Shown one piece after another: positions 60,728 through 64,000 of a stretch of 64,000 nt of DNA. Origin of the DNA: Linderina pennispora (taxonomy: Eukaryota; Kickxellomycota; Kickxellomycetes; Kickxellales; Kickxellaceae); NCBI RefSeq assembly GCF_002104995.1, contig NW_024468254.1:992001-1056000 (forward strand), read 5' to 3'. Made by a program: the position numbers and the translations under genes. Every line of letters starts with the position of its first letter. Position 1 is the stretch's first letter. The notes under the pieces are model-generated. The model ran no database searches and was not told where the DNA came from. It was given only the letters and a program-made list of their open reading frames with translations.

Positions 60728-61005
60728 TGCGTGTTTATGTGCTGAAAAATAATGAGAGATATAGTTTGGAGGAAAGGATGAGATAATTTGCCATGCATTC
60801 ATCTTTAGCGCTGTGCGGTGACTTTTGGAGCCGAGCAGCTGATCGAGCCGAGCCGATTGATCGCTAAGGAGGAGATCAGCTCGGTGAAAATAAAAAATTT
60901 CTCAACCCAAATATTTTTTCTCCTAGCCGCTTGCTTCTCATTTGGCCACACCAAGCTCCTCCTTCTCTTTCACAAAACAACTCTATTACGACCATACATT
61001 TCAGA

Positions 61006-61722
61006 ATGACAGACGCCAAGCCAGTTGCACAGGACGTCGCCATGGACGCCGAAGAAGTCATTATCACAGCGGACCAGCTCCCGGCCAGCACCACGTCAGC
61101 CGGCCCCACACAGCCTGCAGCCACCACCGACAAGCCTGATTTTGCGCCGCTGTCGGCCAAGGAGGTGCGCAGCAAAAAGAATGAGTTCCGGCGAATCCGG
61201 GTGCCGCCGCACCGGTTTGCGCCGCTGAAGAACGACTGGCTGAAAATCTACTCGCCCATCGTCGAGTACCTGAAGCTGCAGGTGCGGATGAACCCCAAGT
61301 CGCGCATGATTGAGATCCGCACATGCGCGGAGACCGAGGACCCTGGAGCGGTGCAGAAGGCAGCCGATTTTGTGCGTGCCTTTGTCCTGGGCTTCTCAGC
61401 CGAGGACGCGCTGGCGCTGCTGCGTATGGACGACCTGTACCTGGAGAGCTTCGAGATCAAGGATGTGAAGACACTGAACGGCGACCATCTGTCGCGCGCT
61501 ATTGGTCGCATTGCCGGAAAGGACGGCAAGACAAAGTTCACCATTGAGAATGCCACTAAGACGCGTATCGTGCTGGCCGACTCCAAGATCCATGTGCTGG
61601 GCACTTTCCAGAATATCAAGGTTGCGCGGGACGCTGTCGTCAGCCTGATTCTCGGTAGCCCGCCTGGCAAGGTCTACGCCAACCTGCGCACAATCGCCTC
61701 GCGGATGAAGGAGCGCTTCTAG
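61006..61722 (+). CDS. PNO1: Pno1/Dim2, KH-domain pre-rRNA processing factor
   Basis: A 238-aa protein needed for 20S-to-18S rRNA maturation in the pre-40S particle. A disordered N-terminus is followed by the family-typical RIRVPPHRFAPLKNDW stretch (about 64-79), a KH-like fold with MIEIRTCAET, then AADFVRAFVLGFSAEDALALLRMDDLYLESFEIKDVK and a second KH region ending in GSPPGKVYANLRTIASRMKERF. Pno1 works with the Dim1 methyltransferase and Nob1. The start chosen (MTDAKP) is the first ATG after a stop-free leader. It converges on COX18, with only 7 bp between the two stop codons. Confidence 0.95.
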   Translation: MTDAKPVAQDVAMDAEEVIITADQLPASTTSAGPTQPAATTDKPDFAPLSAKEVRSKKNEFRRIRVPPHRFAPLKNDWLKIYSPIVEYLKLQVRMNPKSRMIEIRTCAETEDPGAVQKAADFVRAFVLGFSAEDALALLRMDDLYLESFEIKDVKTLNGDHLSRAIGRIAGKDGKTKFTIENATKTRIVLADSKIHVLGTFQNIKVARDAVVSLILGSPPGKVYANLRTIASRMKERF

Positions 61723-61729
61723 ATGTCTT

Positions 61730-62842
61730 TTATTTTGGTAGTGGAAATTTGAGCACTTTACGCAGCCCCACGTGCTGGAACACCAGGTTCTGCACCAGAC
61801 TGAATGCCGCCGACACTGCCCAGTAAAGCACGATCGCTACGGGCTGGCCAGCAGCAATGTATGTCATCAGCACCGGGCTGCCAAACGCAACAACGTCAAT
61901 GACCCTGGACATTGTGGTTGGCGGTCCTCTGCGCATAAATTTGGCGGCCGAGCGCCGGGCAACTACAGCATTGGCCAAATACAGCGCACCTGTGATTGCT
62001 GGCAGCACAAACGTGGGGTCTGCCACCGTCAGGTCCGAGAACCACAGGATGCCCTCATGTGCCATGGCGGGCGCGACGTCTACGCTTGATCCCACTGTGT
62101 CGAAATATGGCAGCGGCACGCCGCACAGATGGCGCAACACGTACGTCATCGAGACCCATATGGGGAGCTGCGCCAGCGGTAGCAGAAAGTTCATGATCGG
62201 GTGGCTCCCCTGTTTCAACAGCAGCTCGTGGTGCTTCCGCCGGACCCGCTGCTCCAGCAGCGCCTGGAATTGCATTGGTGTCAAGCTTTTGTCGGCCGTC
62301 TCCAGCCGCAGGGACGCCCTCATGCTGTGCTGCCATGCCGCGCTGACCCGCCCCAACCGCTGTGCGCGTGCCATTGCCCGTTGCTGGTAGATAAACACGG
62401 GCAATGTCAGACTCCCACGCAGCACCACTGCTGACCCAACAATTACTGCCCACCACGGTGTCGCCGTTGCCGCGCCCCCATGCGATGTCTCAAGGAGCGC
62501 CTGCACCAGCTTGAAGATAAACGGGTAGCTGGCATCAGCATTGCCCCCCACGATATCAATGTCCCCAAGACTTCCCCGGTGGCCTTGTGTTACCAACATA
62601 TCTTTATCACTGTCAGCCGACGAGGTTTGCATGAATTTCGAGGTACTGAACGCACGTCGATCAGCCATTATGCCCATTGGCGTTACAATGCCACTGCCAC
62701 CGGGCAAAAATCGAGATTTCGCCTGTAACAAAGATACGGATCGCCAAGTTGCAATATGAGGTGCGTTGTGGAGAACCAGTCGTGGGCCCAGTGCGAACTG
62801 ACGCGAATGGCGAAGTGCCATAATCATAGCGCTGCGCCGCAT
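61730..62842 (-). CDS. COX18: Cox18, mitochondrial insertase of the Oxa1 family
   Basis: A 370-aa inner-membrane protein that helps export the C-terminus of Cox2 during cytochrome oxidase assembly. A basic presequence-like N-terminus is followed by the Cox18 signature WWAVIVGSAVVLRGSLTLPVFIYQ (first membrane helix), a long charged matrix loop, HPIMNFLLPLAQLPIWVSMTYVLRH, GILWFSDLTVADPTFVLPAITG, and SPVLMTYIAAGQPVAIVLYW before the last helix. These match Cox18 better than Oxa1. It is close to family length, with no visible intron. Confidence 0.9.
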   Translation of the reverse strand: MRRSAMIMALRHSRQFALGPRLVLHNAPHIATWRSVSLLQAKSRFLPGGSGIVTPMGIMADRRAFSTSKFMQTSSADSDKDMLVTQGHRGSLGDIDIVGGNADASYPFIFKLVQALLETSHGGAATATPWWAVIVGSAVVLRGSLTLPVFIYQQRAMARAQRLGRVSAAWQHSMRASLRLETADKSLTPMQFQALLEQRVRRKHHELLLKQGSHPIMNFLLPLAQLPIWVSMTYVLRHLCGVPLPYFDTVGSSVDVAPAMAHEGILWFSDLTVADPTFVLPAITGALYLANAVVARRSAAKFMRRGPPTTMSRVIDVVAFGSPVLMTYIAAGQPVAIVLYWAVSAAFSLVQNLVFQHVGLRKVLKFPLPK

Positions 62843-63111
62843 ATTACTTTGCTAATCAACCTCTTGTCGAAATGAAATATCGATAGCTAATGAGTTGAAA
62901 AGAGTGTGGGCTACTTCGAATATCTCTCGTAATAATAGCCCCAGAATAGGAATTTCGATGAAACAAAGAAAGTGGTTCGGGACAAGTGTAAGTGAGTGGT
63001 ACGTTTTTTTTGCATGAATCAAACAACCCAACCCCTGCCACAATACTGCCAATGATTAGGGGGAATGAGCAAAGGCCGAGACGGAAAGGATTGCCAAAGT
63101 CGCAAATGCAC
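62843..63111. other. Spacer between COX18 and the roadblock gene
   Basis: 269 bp with a poly-T run near 63002-63009; nothing recognised. The segment 63772-64000 beyond the roadblock ATG also shows no gene. Confidence 0.4.
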
Positions 63112-63771
63112 TCAGTCGCTCAGCTGCGGTGCTTGGATAACAACCAGCAGGTAGCTGTGGTCGAGCGCAACCATGATCTCGTGCTTCGTCGTCCTGATCC
63201 GCAAGAACGACAGCTCATCAGAGCTCTCTAACTCTTCGACAATCTCCGCCGCGTCCCTTGCCAGCTTACTCAGTAGCTTTCCGTGCAGTTCGCTTCGCTC
63301 AGTCTCTCCTGTTGTGCGGATCACACGCCCATCCTTGGTCATTACTATTACTGACTCGACTCCACGCTTTGACGCCAAGCGATTGACGGTCTCATCAATA
63401 TCAATTTGCGATTCACTAGTTGCCTACAAGCATAGATTGTGACAGTGGATTATTCATAGGATTGCCCTTGTCTGAGCGGCAGCATGCATGGTGAAGTAGT
63501 CTGGGGACGAGAGAGGGGAGAAAAGGAGGCTGTTGGGCTCAAAGAGCAGTTGAAAGCGTTTGCTCTAAGCGGAGTTCAAATCCGGGCTGGTGAAATTGCA
63601 ACCAAATACCGCAGTTGTGCGCGCACTTGGTGCTTGTGCGTCCGAATGCAAAAACGGAAGGCGGCTGTATTAGCTTCATATAACTTTATAAAGATCCGTA
63701 CCACCCCTCCACATTGTGTCAGGATCCCTACAAAGCACTGACTCCTGGTACAAAGCGCTGACTCTTACCAT
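63112..63771 (-). CDS. DYNLRB: Dynein light chain roadblock/LC7
   Basis: A 104-aa roadblock-type light chain of cytoplasmic dynein. Exon 2 (63112-63423) encodes SESQIDIDETVNRLASKRGVESVIVMTKDGRVIRTT and continues to LSFLRIRTTKHEIMVALDHSYLLVVIQ, matching DYNLRB over its full length. It lacks its own ATG: a stop (TAG) directly precedes it and would serve as an acceptor. The proposed exon 1 is just ATG (63769-63771), joined to a 345-bp intron with GTAAGA at its 5' end and CTTGTAG at its 3' end. The domain is certain; the distant first exon is inferred and may be wrong. Confidence 0.7.
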
Positions 63772-64000
63772 TGAAATTCCTTCTTGTGGGATAAATAAAT
63801 TGGCTGCTATATGTGTTTGGTCGATCGGAAAGGATGGGGGAAATGAGATAGACAGTGGCCAAAACATCCATGCGCTAGAACCGCGGCCTGATCAATCCAT
63901 ATGAAATGTGTATTGCCTATCAAGACAGATGTATGGGATTGGTCCTTAATCGCAACTTCATTAGTAAACAGATTGCAAAAACAGATGATTGAAAACGAAT

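Noticed and set aside
63560-63620. tRNA-like B-box (GTTCAAATCC)
   Set aside because: A GTTCAAATCC stretch and a nearby hairpin occur, but no cloverleaf, acceptor stem or A-box could be assembled.

Overview
This window looks like the nuclear genome of an early-diverging, filamentous-type fungus. Genes are monocistronic on both strands, with short GT-AG introns (mostly 65-130 bp), TATA boxes about 80-370 bp upstream of start codons, and classic fungal/eukaryotic housekeeping genes. FunK1-type kinases, a Fanzor relic, CsbD-like small proteins and a copia-type element together suggest Kickxellomycotina (Coemansia/Linderina-like). That placement is inference only.

Region 1 (1-6.3 kb) is a FunK1 kinase patch. 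It holds a 5'-partial copy whose catalytic HRD is HRC, an intact two-exon copy with HRD, and a short relic. The last ~250 bp of the two long copies are almost identical although the rest has diverged. Region 2 (6.9-16.1 kb) is dense housekeeping: CTF8, GET4, deoxyribose-phosphate aldolase, PUS1, geranylgeranyl diphosphate synthase (three exons), SEN2 and INO1. Region 3 (17.7-21.4 kb) is a same-strand cluster of five small genes built from two recurring modules, a CsbD-like module and a GYxxIFGKKP-type motif; four of the five have TATAAA-type boxes. Region 4 (21.5-26 kb) holds two tandem monocarboxylate-transporter-like MFS genes. Region 5 (26.5-30 kb) has the auxilin SWA2, CWC15 and ATP17. Region 6 (31.6-40.6 kb) has an orphan disordered protein, a WHI3/Scw1-type two-RRM protein, IMP dehydrogenase and a peroxisomal 4CL-like acyl-CoA ligase.

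Region 7 (41.5-50.0 kb) is the most striking. A Fanzor gene (eukaryotic TnpB-like RNA-guided nuclease) is broken by two apparent homopolymer frameshifts, an in-frame stop, and a complete 5,927-bp Ty1/copia element inserted in its RuvC region. The element has identical 217-bp LTRs, a CGCAG target duplication, one long intact Gag-Pol frame, and a primer site complementary to the anticodon arm of initiator tRNA-Met (half-tRNA priming).

Region 8 (50.9-63.8 kb) returns to housekeeping: TMA16, a PEX39-like KPWE protein, HEM4, a CsbD/LEA-like stress protein, uricase, an OCRL-type inositol 5-phosphatase, ISA1, PNO1, COX18 and a dynein roadblock light chain. TMA16 and the roadblock gene both appear to have an intron directly after the initiator ATG. 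Peroxisomal functions recur (uricase ending TKL, ligase ending AKL, PEX39-like protein). No tRNA, rRNA or CRISPR array was recognised.
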